NCBI GenBank assembly: GCA_031547595.1
Contig: JAVBRU010000048.1
Coordinates: 1 to 59,798, forward strand
Source: JAVBRU01 sp031547595
Lineage (GTDB): Bacteria; Bacillota; Clostridia; Christensenellales; Aristaeellaceae
Length of the DNA: 59,798 nucleotides
Direction of reading: 5' to 3'
The notes under the pieces are model-generated. The model made no database searches and had not been told where the DNA came from. It was given only the letters and a program-made list of their open reading frames with translations. Positions 42,550-50,708 of the stretch are shown here, piece after piece. The position numbers and the translations under genes were made by a program. How positions within the stretch are numbered: position 1 is the first letter of the stretch; each line of letters opens with the position of its first letter.

Positions 42550-42578
42550 ATTATATCGCCTGCCGATATAGTTGTCAA
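42550..42578 (-). promoter_or_regulatory. Consensus promoter of the padR operon
   Basis: Minus strand TTGACA (42573-42578), 17 bases, TATAAT (42550-42555): full consensus, consistent with a strong promoter held down by a repressor. Confidence 0.9.
42552..42570. promoter_or_regulatory. PadR operator 1
   Basis: TATATCG-cctgc-CGATATA, a perfect 7-5-7 inverted repeat filling the spacer and part of the -10. Confidence 0.75.
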
Positions 42579-42602
42579 CAGGAAATATAACTTTCCCTCA
42601 AT

Positions 42603-42636
42603 AAAAGACTCGCAACTTTTTTAGTTGCGAGCTTTT
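42603..42636 (-). terminator. Terminator of the DUF898-like gene
   Basis: AAGACTCGCAACT-ttttt-AGTTGCGAGCTTTT; symmetrical. Related in sequence to the terminators following repeats R3 and R5. Confidence 0.8.
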
Positions 42637-42653
42637 GTTTGATTTATCCAAAG

Positions 42654-43052
42654 TCAGAGACTGGTGTTTTTAACTTTCCATTGTTCAAGCTTGATCTGGA
42701 GCCAGAAAGCATATATTCCAAGCGTAATGATAGTCAACAGGAGCCACTTAACCCAATGGCCGAACAAGCTCGTTGCGGTACCATTGAACTTCAATCGGTT
42801 GCCATTTATCACGGTATGATTGATTTTCCAACCATACACTCTGCATATCGCCCATGGAGCACAAATACCAAACGTGATGGCGCAAACGATGATGCCCAGA
42901 AACTGCCACCCGATTAATTGTAGTAACCCGCCATCAAAGTAGGAGTTGCCTGTGGATGTCCCTGCATTTGCTATGGCGCTGTTGTGCACATTCACAACAA
43001 TGTTGGGCTGGTACGATTGTTGGTTTTGCGGTGTGTTGTACTGTTGACTCAT
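42654..43052 (-). CDS. DUF898-like membrane protein
   Basis: 132 aa. Gln/Asn-rich start (MSQQYNTPQNQQSYQPN), then two hydrophobic segments: LIGWQFLGIIVCAITFGICAP (about 50-70; the W-x-LG motif is shared with DUF898/YjgN) and WVKWLLLTIITLGIYAFWL (about 102-120), with the loop WKINHTVINGNRLKFNGTA typical of DUF898. Start ATG at 43052 with GAGGGGG. Function unknown. Confidence 0.78.
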   Translation of the reverse strand: MSQQYNTPQNQQSYQPNIVVNVHNSAIANAGTSTGNSYFDGGLLQLIGWQFLGIIVCAITFGICAPWAICRVYGWKINHTVINGNRLKFNGTATSLFGHWVKWLLLTIITLGIYAFWLQIKLEQWKVKNTSL

Positions 43053-43165
43053 GGAAATCCCCCTCATCTTATTTATATTTTCCCTTAGAAGAACTTTCTT
43101 TGATATTCAACATTTTACATTGAAAATCCTTCATGTTTTGATAATTTCAGATAGAAAATTCGCTC

Positions 43166-43203
43166 AAAAAAAGACTCGCAACTTTTTTAGCTGCAAGTCT
43201 TTA
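43166..43203 (-). terminator. Terminator following repeat R5
   Basis: Minus strand AAAGACTTGCAGCT-aaaa-AGTTGCGAGTCTTT and a long T-run. It would end the clp transcript after it passes through R5. Confidence 0.8.
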
Positions 43204-43211
43204 CTGTTTAC

Positions 43212-43380
43212 CTAAGCGAGGTGCAGGAGATGAAATCTCCTGCCGAGCAGCGGATCCGAGCGCTACCTGTGGCAGATGAAGCGAGGTGGAGTCAGGCACC
43301 GAAACAAGCGATAGCACGCCGCAGCGTGACAGCGCGACGCTTGAGATGGAAGAGGTTTCTGAGGGCGAGCAGCCCCAGCG
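43212..43380 (-). repeat. Dispersed structured repeat, copy R5 (long form)
   Basis: Minus orientation, beginning 28 bases after the clpX stop. Hairpin 1 (CTGGGGCTGCTCGCCCTCAG, with a G-U pair), a GC-rich 110-base insertion matching R4 at many positions (CACGCCGCAGCGTG, GAGATGGAAGAGG), hairpin 2 GCAGGAGAT-gaa-ATCTCCTGC at 43222-43242, then CCTCGCTTAGG and the terminator. Fills most of the gene-free interval 43053-43408. Confidence 0.82.
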
Positions 43381-43408
43381 TTCCCCGTTCCCCTGTCCCT
43401 CTCCCCTG

Positions 43409-44722
43409 TCAGCTCGCCGTTGGTTCTTCCGGTGGCTCGGCAGGCGCGACGGCCTGTTTGGCACGGGGGCGCGCGGCGGGCGGTGTGGCGTCCTTGGTCA
43501 AAAGCGGCTGACCCTTGCCCTCAATCACATCCTTGGTGATCACGCATTTATCGATATCCTTGCGGCCGGGCAGATCAAACATGGTATCCAGCAGCGAGGT
43601 TTCGATGATGGCGCGAAGGCCGCGTGCGCCACTCTTGCGCTCCATGGCCTGGTGTGCAATGGCAGACAGCGCGTCCGCATCAAACTCCAGATTAATGCCA
43701 TCGAGGCTGAGCAGTTTCTGGTATTGCTTCACCAGCGCGTTCTTGGGCTGGGTGAGAATGCGCACGAGCGCGTCCTCGTCCAGGGAATTGAGGGTGACAT
43801 TGACCGGCAAGCGCCCCACAAACTCGGGGATCAGGCCAAACTTCATCAAATCCTCGGGGCGCATTTGCGCAAGGGTATCGCCCACATTGCGGGATTTGGC
43901 TTCAGCATTGCTGCTGTCCGCGCCAAAGCCCACGGCCTTTTTGCCAAGTCGCGTATCGATGATGCGGGTCAGCCCGTCAAACGCGCCGCCGCAGATGAAC
44001 AAAATGTTCGTGGTATCAATTTGCAGGCATTCTTGATGCGGATGCTTGCGCCCGCCCTGGGGCGGCACATTCGCCTGGGTGCCTTCCAGAATTTTGAGCA
44101 GTGCCTGCTGCACGCCCTCACCGCTGACATCGCGGGTGATGGACACGTTCTCGCCTTTGCGGGCGATCTTGTCGATCTCGTCGATATACAGGATGCCGCG
44201 CTGCGCGGCCTGAATATCGCCTCCTGCGGCCTGGATGAGGCGCAGGAGAATATTTTCCACATCCTCGCCCACATAGCCTGCCTCGGTGAGCGCAGTGGCG
44301 TCTGCAATCGCAAAGGGCACATTCAAAATGCGTGCCAAGCTCTGCGCAAGATACGTCTTGCCGCAGCCGGTGGGGCCCACCATCAGGATATTGGATTTTT
44401 GCAGCTCCACATCCCCGCGCTTCACAGGCGCGTTGATGCGCTTGTAGTGGTTATACACCGCTACGCACAGGGTGCGCTTGGCCATCTCCTGCCCGATCAC
44501 ATGCTCGTCCAGCACGGATTTCATCTCGCTGGGCAGCGGAATCTCCTGATTTTTGGTGAAGGGCATGGTGTCCAAATCATCAGCCGCGATCTCCTGGCAC
44601 AGTGCTACGCATTCCGTGCAGATATACACGGACGGCCCTGCGATGAGCTTGCGTACCTGATCCTGCGTTTTGCCGCAGAAGGAGCAGCGCTGTTTGCGCG
44701 AATTAAAATCGTCCTTGGCCAT
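43409..44722 (-). CDS. clpX: ClpX, ATPase of the ClpXP protease
   Basis: Hexameric unfoldase, 437 aa. N-terminal zinc domain CSFCGKTQDQVRKLIAGP ... CTEC, Walker A GPTGCGKT (about 117-124), Walker B ILYIDEIDKIA, sensor 2 region SGARGLRAIIE, and an IGF-like loop position where ADSSNAEAKS is seen rather than the usual loop text. C-terminal tail is Pro/Ala-rich. Start ATG after AAGAGG. 21 bases behind clpP. Confidence 0.97.
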   Translation of the reverse strand: MAKDDFNSRKQRCSFCGKTQDQVRKLIAGPSVYICTECVALCQEIAADDLDTMPFTKNQEIPLPSEMKSVLDEHVIGQEMAKRTLCVAVYNHYKRINAPVKRGDVELQKSNILMVGPTGCGKTYLAQSLARILNVPFAIADATALTEAGYVGEDVENILLRLIQAAGGDIQAAQRGILYIDEIDKIARKGENVSITRDVSGEGVQQALLKILEGTQANVPPQGGRKHPHQECLQIDTTNILFICGGAFDGLTRIIDTRLGKKAVGFGADSSNAEAKSRNVGDTLAQMRPEDLMKFGLIPEFVGRLPVNVTLNSLDEDALVRILTQPKNALVKQYQKLLSLDGINLEFDADALSAIAHQAMERKSGARGLRAIIETSLLDTMFDLPGRKDIDKCVITKDVIEGKGQPLLTKDATPPAARPRAKQAVAPAEPPEEPTAS

Positions 44723-44743
44723 GTTTACCTCTTTTTAGGAATA

Positions 44744-45331
44744 TTATTTGCCACGGGGCTGATAGATTTCGTCGATGATACCATAGGCCAGCGCTTCCTT
44801 GGCAGACATGAAGTAGTCGCGCTCCACATCGTTCTGGATGCGCTCCAGCGGCTGCCCGGTCAAGTCCGCCATCAGGCCGTTCATCTTCTTTTTGGTTTTC
44901 AGCAGCCATTCAGCGTGGATGGTCACATCGGTGGACTGGCCGGACGCACCGCCAGAGGGCTGGTGGATCATCACTTCGCTGTTGGGCAGCGCGAGGCGCT
45001 TGCCTTTTTCGCCCGCCATCAGCAGGAACGCGCCCATGGACGCGGCCAACCCAATGCACACGGTGCGCACGGGGCATTTGATATAGTTCATGGTGTCAAA
45101 AATCGCCATACCCGCCGTCACAGAGCCGCCGGGGCTGTTGATATACAGCGAAATATCGGCATCGGGATTATCGGTTTCCAGGAACAGCAGCTGCGCCACA
45201 ATGGCGTTGGCCACCTGATCGTTGATCTCGCTGCCTAGGAACACCACGCGGTCTGCCAGCAGGCGGGAGTAGATATCCATCGATCGCTCGCCATGGCTGG
45301 TTTTTTCGATTACATAAGGGATCAGAGACAT
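44744..45331 (-). CDS. clpP: ClpP protease subunit
   Basis: Proteolytic chamber subunit, 195 aa. Catalytic Ser98 (GLAASMGAF), His123 (VMIHQPSGG), Asp near 171 (ERDYFMSA). Start at 45331, giving MSLIPYVIEKTSHGERSMDI as in other ClpP; AGGAGAG lies upstream. The frame continues upstream without a ribosome site. Order tig-clpP-clpX is the common one. Confidence 0.98.
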   Translation of the reverse strand: MSLIPYVIEKTSHGERSMDIYSRLLADRVVFLGSEINDQVANAIVAQLLFLETDNPDADISLYINSPGGSVTAGMAIFDTMNYIKCPVRTVCIGLAASMGAFLLMAGEKGKRLALPNSEVMIHQPSGGASGQSTDVTIHAEWLLKTKKKMNGLMADLTGQPLERIQNDVERDYFMSAKEALAYGIIDEIYQPRGK

Positions 45332-45374
45332 AGGGGCTCTCCTTTCCTTGCGCCAAGCTCTGGCACAAAATCCA

Positions 45375-45409
45375 CTGCCTGCACGGACGAGAAACATCCT
45401 TGCAGGCAG
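45375..45409. promoter_or_regulatory. Hairpin between tig and clpP
   Basis: CTGCCTGCA ... TGCAGGCAG (9 bp, extended by GGA/TCC) with a 9-base loop, then TGGATTTT on the minus strand. Probable partial terminator or processing site that separates tig and clpP levels. No CtsR box recognised. Confidence 0.6.
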
Positions 45410-45445
45410 CTTGGCTCATCCTATCATATGTGATTGAAGGACAGA

Positions 45446-46822
45446 TTATTCCTCTTCTGCTTCAACAGCATCCAAGGCGTCTTGTACAGCGCTCATGGTT
45501 TCGTTGACGTCGATATGATCATGCTCTTCATGCTCGTCGATTTCGGCGTTGTTCTTGATCAGGTCTACCACCTTGCGGATGGCGGCGTGATCCTTGAGGT
45601 ACGCCATCTGGTTGTCACGCAGGGAAGCCTTGAACGCTTCCACTTCGCGGCCCGCGCGCTCGGCTTCTTCAACGATCAGCGCTTCAATATCTTCTTCGCT
45701 GGCTTCGATGGCCTCCGCCTTGCGGATGGCCTCCAGCACCAGCTGCATCTTCACGCGGTTTTGCGCCTCGGTGCGGTACATTTCCTTCACCTGGTCTTCA
45801 TCCTGGCCGGTGTACTTGAGGTAGTCCTCATAGCGCAGGCCCTGATACGCCATGCGCATCTTCAGCTCGCGCAGCATCACTTCGATCTCGTCCTCGATCA
45901 TGGAAGCGGGGATATCGCAATCGGACGCGTCCACCACCTGCTGGATCAGGGCGTTCTCGGTCTGCACATCGGCATTCTTGTCGGCTTTGTCGGTCAGCTC
46001 TTTCACGATGCTGTCGCGATACTCCGCAAAGGTGGAAAACTCGGATACGTCGGCGGCAAAATCATCGTCCAGTTCGGGCTTGACGCGCGCCTGAATGCCA
46101 TTCACCTTCACGTGGAACACAGCTTCCTTGCCCGCCAGGTCTTCCGCGTGGTATTCGGTGGGGAACGTGACGGTGAGGTCGCGCTCTTCGCCAATATTCA
46201 TGCCCACCATCTGCTCTTCAAAGCCGGGGATGAACTGGTTGCTGCCAATCTCCAGCGTCTGCCCATCGGCGGTGCCGCCCTCGAACTTCACGCCGTCTAC
46301 GCTGCCGGAATAGTCGAGGTTCACGATGTCGCCCTGCTCCACGGCGCGGCCTTCCACATCCAAGGTGGTGGTGGCCTTTTCGGCATCCTGCTGGATGCGG
46401 CTGTCGATCTCTTCGTCGGTCACTTTGTGGGTATGCTTCACGCCGTGCACGCCCTTATACTGGCCCAGCTCCACATCGGGGCTGACAAATACTTTGACGG
46501 TAAAGAGCAAATCCTTGCCCACGCCAATCTGCGTCACTTCGTCCACCTCGGGGCGGTCCACCACCAACAGGTTATGCTCCTTCACCGCCGCCTGATAAGC
46601 ATCGGGGAACAGCATATCAAACGCGTCATCATAAAACACGCCTTCGCCGTACATGTTCTCAATCAGCTTGCGCGGCGCCTTACCCTTGCGAAAGCCGGGG
46701 ATATTCACGCGGTTGCGCACCTTGAGATATGCTTTTTGCGCCGCATCGTCAAACTGTTGCGCCGCAATTTCAAATGAAATCTTGACCTGGTTGCCCGAAA
46801 TTTTCTCTACCGTGTAGCCCAT
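45446..46822 (-). CDS. tig: Trigger factor
   Basis: Ribosome-associated chaperone and prolyl isomerase, 458 aa. Ribosome-binding tail region NIPGFRKGKAPRKLIENMYG (about 38-57), PPIase domain with GDIVNLDYSGSVDGVKFEGG and FIPGFEEQMVGM, and a long helical C-terminal domain ending acidic (EEHDHIDVNE...EEE). GGAGGGTG precedes the ATG. Confidence 0.97.
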   Translation of the reverse strand: MGYTVEKISGNQVKISFEIAAQQFDDAAQKAYLKVRNRVNIPGFRKGKAPRKLIENMYGEGVFYDDAFDMLFPDAYQAAVKEHNLLVVDRPEVDEVTQIGVGKDLLFTVKVFVSPDVELGQYKGVHGVKHTHKVTDEEIDSRIQQDAEKATTTLDVEGRAVEQGDIVNLDYSGSVDGVKFEGGTADGQTLEIGSNQFIPGFEEQMVGMNIGEERDLTVTFPTEYHAEDLAGKEAVFHVKVNGIQARVKPELDDDFAADVSEFSTFAEYRDSIVKELTDKADKNADVQTENALIQQVVDASDCDIPASMIEDEIEVMLRELKMRMAYQGLRYEDYLKYTGQDEDQVKEMYRTEAQNRVKMQLVLEAIRKAEAIEASEEDIEALIVEEAERAGREVEAFKASLRDNQMAYLKDHAAIRKVVDLIKNNAEIDEHEEHDHIDVNETMSAVQDALDAVEAEEE

Positions 46823-46890
46823 GTTTGGAACACCCTCCGTATCCGCTGACTTTCAGCTTGTGCTCTGCAAAGCATAAAGCACTAACCTAT

Positions 46891-46919
46891 ATGATACCAC
46901 ACCATGCCCTAAAACGCAA
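46891..46919 (-). promoter_or_regulatory. Promoter of tig
   Basis: Minus strand TTGCGT (46914-46919), 17 bases, TATCAT (46891-46896). Confidence 0.55.
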
Positions 46920-46970
46920 TATATTCGGAGAAGGTTTTCTGCCTAATTAACAGATCGCAGCCCGTTGTTT

Positions 46971-48203
46971 TTATAGCGGCGATACATAACTCAAGTATTT
47001 GATCACTGTTATATACCGCGGCACGCCGGGCGCCACTGTTTTCTGGGCAAGCCGCCAGCCGGTGTCGCCACACACTGTCATATAAATATCACCTGCTGCA
47101 TTTTGGACAAGGCCGATGTATGTATGGATACCCAGTTTTGTCGAAACCGGCTCATCCCAGAAGAAAATCAAATTGCCGGCAAAATCGTAATGCGCAATAA
47201 ACAGACTGTTGCCATCGGTATAGTTACTGCCCGCAACCACAAAGCCATCCTCCACGCGCTCGATTGCCGACCACAGAAAGCCCCCTTGATCATAAAAGCG
47301 TCGCTGATCCTTCCATTTCACCTCACCATCCGTGGAGTAGCACACAACATCAGCCTTGGTCCACTGCGAGCCATCGCCAGACTCGAATACGCCGCCTGCA
47401 GCAACGATATCGCCGTTCTCCCCCAGCGCGACACCAAAATACCGTGCGTTCGTCACTTCTTCGATCCTGCTCCACACCATTTGCCCGTTTTGATCTATTT
47501 TGGCGATGTATGGGCTGGATTCTCCGTCCGGCTGATGGTGGCTGCCAACGATATACAGGCCGTCCTCTGTGGCCAGGCACTGTGTGGCCAGGAAGGAATC
47601 CTGATATACCTGCTGCCAGACCATCTTCCCGCTCATATCATAGCATGTGAACTTGGGCAAACCTGCAGCGTTGATTGTGTAATCATACGTCTGGATCAAC
47701 ACACTATTCGATGTGGAAACGACGCGAACAATCTCTTCATCAAAGTCGTATTCGGCAACCAGCTCGCCATCGCGGACAACATGAATGTAGCATTGATCTT
47801 CCACCCGCTGCAGCGCAGAGTTTTCTTTTGATACGACAAGCAATACAAGCACGCTGCCATCCGGCAATGCCTGAACATCATAGAAATGGTTGGAAAGGCT
47901 CTGCTCCTTGCACACCTCATATTTCCACACAGTATGGGTTTGCCCATCAATGGATGCAAGGCACGTCATGATTGCCGAGTTGTAGTTCGCGCCATCATAT
48001 CTCCGGGAATCAGTGCCCGCCAATACAACAGAGCCATCCGCCAAGAAGCAAACACAACCCCTGCTAAGACGTACCTCTTCATTCAGCAAAAAGAGCATAT
48101 TGTTGGACGGGGCGCCCTCCGCCAATGCTTGCGGCAGCACGCAGGATACCACCAGGATCACAGCAGCCAGAACCAGTAGATTCTTTTCAAGATGCTTTTT
48201 CAT
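46971..48203 (-). CDS. Exported beta-propeller-like protein
   Basis: 410 aa. ATG at 48203 after GGAAGG; leader MKKHLEKNLLVLAAVILVVSC with VVSC as a possible lipobox, or cleavage after QALA. Mature protein is all-beta with recurring units of about 45-50 residues: DGSVVLAGTDSRRYDG, DGSVLVLLVVSKEN, DGLYIVGSHHQPDGES, NGDIVAAGGVFESGDG, DGFVVAGSNYTDGN, AGDIYMTVCGDTG. This is a six- or seven-blade propeller pattern (similar to PQQ/Kelch-like repeats). Function unknown. Shares its promoter module with the next gene. Confidence 0.75.
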   Translation of the reverse strand: MKKHLEKNLLVLAAVILVVSCVLPQALAEGAPSNNMLFLLNEEVRLSRGCVCFLADGSVVLAGTDSRRYDGANYNSAIMTCLASIDGQTHTVWKYEVCKEQSLSNHFYDVQALPDGSVLVLLVVSKENSALQRVEDQCYIHVVRDGELVAEYDFDEEIVRVVSTSNSVLIQTYDYTINAAGLPKFTCYDMSGKMVWQQVYQDSFLATQCLATEDGLYIVGSHHQPDGESSPYIAKIDQNGQMVWSRIEEVTNARYFGVALGENGDIVAAGGVFESGDGSQWTKADVVCYSTDGEVKWKDQRRFYDQGGFLWSAIERVEDGFVVAGSNYTDGNSLFIAHYDFAGNLIFFWDEPVSTKLGIHTYIGLVQNAAGDIYMTVCGDTGWRLAQKTVAPGVPRYITVIKYLSYVSPL

Positions 48204-48329
48204 TGTACAACCTTCCTTTCTCACAAATCAAAATGTATACAATAATTCTATTATATTACAATTCATAAATTGAGTCTATGAAGAGGTAATTATTTTACAT
48301 TTTTAGATTATGAACTATTCAAAATTGGG
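48204..48329 (-). promoter_or_regulatory. Shared promoter module, copy A
   Basis: Minus strand: TAGACT (48273-48278), 17 bases, TATAAT (48250-48255). Just upstream of the -35 lies TGTAAAATAATTACC (48285-48299) containing an imperfect palindrome GTAA...TTAC. Aligns almost gap-free with 49532-49657, about three-quarters identical by eye. Confidence 0.7.
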
Positions 48330-48343
48330 TGTCAAGAGGACGG

Positions 48344-49531
48344 TTAGCCCACTGCGCCTGTTGAATTTTGATGAAACTGCTCTTGATATCGCTTTTCACC
48401 CGTTTGTGCATCCACCAGTACTTCAACCCAAATTTCATTGTAATCATCCCAGATACTCGGCCATTCTTTCAGAACATCACCACACCAGGGGCTGTCTTTC
48501 TCCAACAAAAGCAGCACGATCCAAAACCGCCCCCGTCTTTGGGGCTGAGTCATATCATAGCAGTTTTCATAAAACGTCAATTCCGCTTCCACATCCGCAT
48601 CCTGCGGAAAACCGGTTAATTCTTTTGCCAAGCGAATGGCTTCGTCCTTTTGAATTTCATCAGGCACGGGCAGCCCCAATCGGTACTCATCAGGGTTCAC
48701 ATAGTATGTTTCACGGGTTTTGACCCACAAATCATATAATAGCCGCCCTTCCATCGGCCATGTTAGGTCTTCATCAAAAAATCTGCCCGTCCTATGTAAT
48801 CCATATTTTCTCTGGAGTGCTATCAATGCATCAGCGACAGTGCGCCCCGCTAAATACTCCTCCAGTTGCTCAATTGTAGAGGGGGAGGCATAATCCATCT
48901 GTTTTGCCACGCCCAATACATCCTGATTTTGCAGATACTCATCCAGCACAAACGGGGTATACCATGGATCGTCCTTCGTTAAAACACGAGGCGCTTGAAA
49001 CATTTGATCATTGTAACAAGAAAATTCTGCACATGCCAACGTATCACCTTCTATCAGCGTCACTTTCCAGCACTCCGGCATATTGGCCGCGACAGCATAC
49101 GAGGCCATGGATATCGTGTATACCTGGGCGGACTGTGCATCCTTTAGCAGGGGCTTCGCTAGTGTGCGGGTCTGCTCGATGGCATATTCCTTGTTTGCAG
49201 CAAGTGAGCCCATACCGGGCTGCCCAGATATCTCTTCATGATAGGGCATAGGCTTTGGGGCTTTATATGTATGAAAGGCAAATGCGCGCAGCGCATCATC
49301 GGGGTAAGCCGCCACAGGGCATGCCTGAAGCGCCTCGCTAAACGCATCCCATGTTTGCTGTTCCCATAAGAAGCTGGGAGAACCGTACTGTGCTTCGAAG
49401 GTGCTATATACTTCATCTGGTGATTGATTCGTTTTGTTATTCTCATCAGAAGATTCTCCTAAAGCTAATGAGGAGAAGCATACTAAACAAGAAATTACGA
49501 GAAGCATAGTACTAACAGAATTCTTTTTCAT
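48344..49531 (-). CDS. Exported PepSY-like protein
   Basis: 395 aa. ATG at 49531 gives leader MKKNSVSTMLLVISCLVCFSSLALG (VISC may be a lipobox). Begins, when mature, with SPDEVYSTFEAQYGSPSFLW, which matches the start of the 49677 protein (EETWASFQAEHGDLFSEWSA). Middle: PDDALRAFAFHTY parallels GLATLAMYTY there; WYTPFVLDEYLQNQDVL parallels WYAPLVTSDYFVMQDTL. C-terminal EVLVDAQTGEKR resembles the PepSY end motif (xVDAxTGE). So the two genes are diverged paralogues. Function unknown; PepSY-type domains often inhibit peptidases. Confidence 0.75.
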   Translation of the reverse strand: MKKNSVSTMLLVISCLVCFSSLALGESSDENNKTNQSPDEVYSTFEAQYGSPSFLWEQQTWDAFSEALQACPVAAYPDDALRAFAFHTYKAPKPMPYHEEISGQPGMGSLAANKEYAIEQTRTLAKPLLKDAQSAQVYTISMASYAVAANMPECWKVTLIEGDTLACAEFSCYNDQMFQAPRVLTKDDPWYTPFVLDEYLQNQDVLGVAKQMDYASPSTIEQLEEYLAGRTVADALIALQRKYGLHRTGRFFDEDLTWPMEGRLLYDLWVKTRETYYVNPDEYRLGLPVPDEIQKDEAIRLAKELTGFPQDADVEAELTFYENCYDMTQPQRRGRFWIVLLLLEKDSPWCGDVLKEWPSIWDDYNEIWVEVLVDAQTGEKRYQEQFHQNSTGAVG

Positions 49532-49657
49532 TGCTATATTCCGCCTTTCTTGCAAACCAATATATATACATTAATTCAATTATATCGCAACTCATCAAGT
49601 GAGTCTATGGGGGGTAATTATTTTACACATTGTGTTTATAAACTATACAAAATTGAA
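49532..49657 (-). promoter_or_regulatory. Shared promoter module, copy B
   Basis: Minus strand TAGACT (49602-49607), 17 bases, TATAAT (49579-49584), and TGTAAAATAATTACC at 49613-49627, all at the same distances as in copy A. Confidence 0.7.
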
Positions 49658-49676
49658 AAAGATACGTGTGGACTGC

Positions 49677-50708
49677 TTACCCATTGAAGCCACCCACCAG
49701 ATCGACGTCGATTATCTCTCCCGTTTCTGCGTTAATAATCACATGTCCAAGATGATCAGTGGGTTGATGCTGTTCATCCAAGCGTGAGAAGGCGATTTCA
49801 TAGGCAGTCACCCCATGTATCCACCCACTCTTAAGAGATACGAGCGGAGCAATTCCTTCGATTCTTTCAGATTCACCAGCTGCGCTAAATACTTGCACTG
49901 CAATTTCTATGGCTTCATCCACAGGCAAGTAGCGCTCGCACGGCAAAAAGTGGTCAATATATACTTGATGATGCTGGTGATAGTTATCATTACCCCACAT
50001 AAGCCGATTCAATGCCTGGCCTTCCAGCGGCCATGCAGGAATAAAAGCCCCGTAGTCTCGATAGTTTTCAGCGATTCTCATTTCCCAGCAGCTGTCCGCA
50101 ATGTATGCATTAAGCGGCGTCCAAAACTCCTCGCCGGCCACATCACTGTTCCATATGGCCTGAAGGGTGTCCTGCATCACAAAATAATCCGATGTGACAA
50201 GCGGCGCATACCACGCATCCTCTGCACCCAATAAACGGAGTCCGCCATCCATGGAAAGATTCCAATAATCAACATCCGCATACACACACAATGAATGCTC
50301 AATGTCTGTTACAACCACCCGATAGCCGCCCGTGCCGTTCATAAACCAAAAGGGCCGAAAGCAAAGAATATTGACATCCTGCATCTGCGGATATTCCACC
50401 TTTATGCGATCCACCACCACACCCACCACACCCACAAGCTCCGCGTAGCAATTGGGCACAGCATAGGTATACATTGCAAGGGTGGCCAAGCCTTCGGTTT
50501 GACCGGGGGTATACGCGCCTTCCCGCAGGCTGTTTGCAAGGCGGATGAGCGTGGGCGCACTCCACTCGCTAAAGAGATCACCATGTTCAGCCTGGAAAGA
50601 CGCCCAGGTTTCTTCTTGGGTTTTTGGGGGAGCAACTGTTTCCGCACATGCAAAAACATTCAGCAACAATAGCACAAATACCAACCAGGCAACAATCGTT
50701 TTCTTCAT
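49677..50708 (-). CDS. Exported PepSY-like protein, paralogue
   Basis: 343 aa. Signal peptide MKKTIVAWLVFVLLLLNVFACA|E. Same plan as the 48344 product: EETWASFQAEHG start, MYTYAVPNCY, WYAPLVTSDYFVMQDTL, WPLEGQALNRLMWGN (parallel to WPMEGRLLYDLWVK), PVDEAIEIAVQVF (parallel to QKDEAIRLAKEL) and the ending GHVIINAETGEIIDVDLVGG, a clear PepSY-like beta-hairpin. GGAGGAG before the ATG. It does not share the promoter module. Confidence 0.75.
   Translation of the reverse strand: MKKTIVAWLVFVLLLLNVFACAETVAPPKTQEETWASFQAEHGDLFSEWSAPTLIRLANSLREGAYTPGQTEGLATLAMYTYAVPNCYAELVGVVGVVVDRIKVEYPQMQDVNILCFRPFWFMNGTGGYRVVVTDIEHSLCVYADVDYWNLSMDGGLRLLGAEDAWYAPLVTSDYFVMQDTLQAIWNSDVAGEEFWTPLNAYIADSCWEMRIAENYRDYGAFIPAWPLEGQALNRLMWGNDNYHQHHQVYIDHFLPCERYLPVDEAIEIAVQVFSAAGESERIEGIAPLVSLKSGWIHGVTAYEIAFSRLDEQHQPTDHLGHVIINAETGEIIDVDLVGGFNG

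Noticed and set aside
42603..43203. Repeated AAGACTCGCAACT motifs as a possible CRISPR array
   Set aside because: They are self-complementary terminator hairpins with T-runs, only two copies, with irregular spacing and a gene between.
43286..45238. 650-aa plus-strand frame opposite clpX and clpP
   Set aside because: Antisense to two certain genes, with typical shadow composition.
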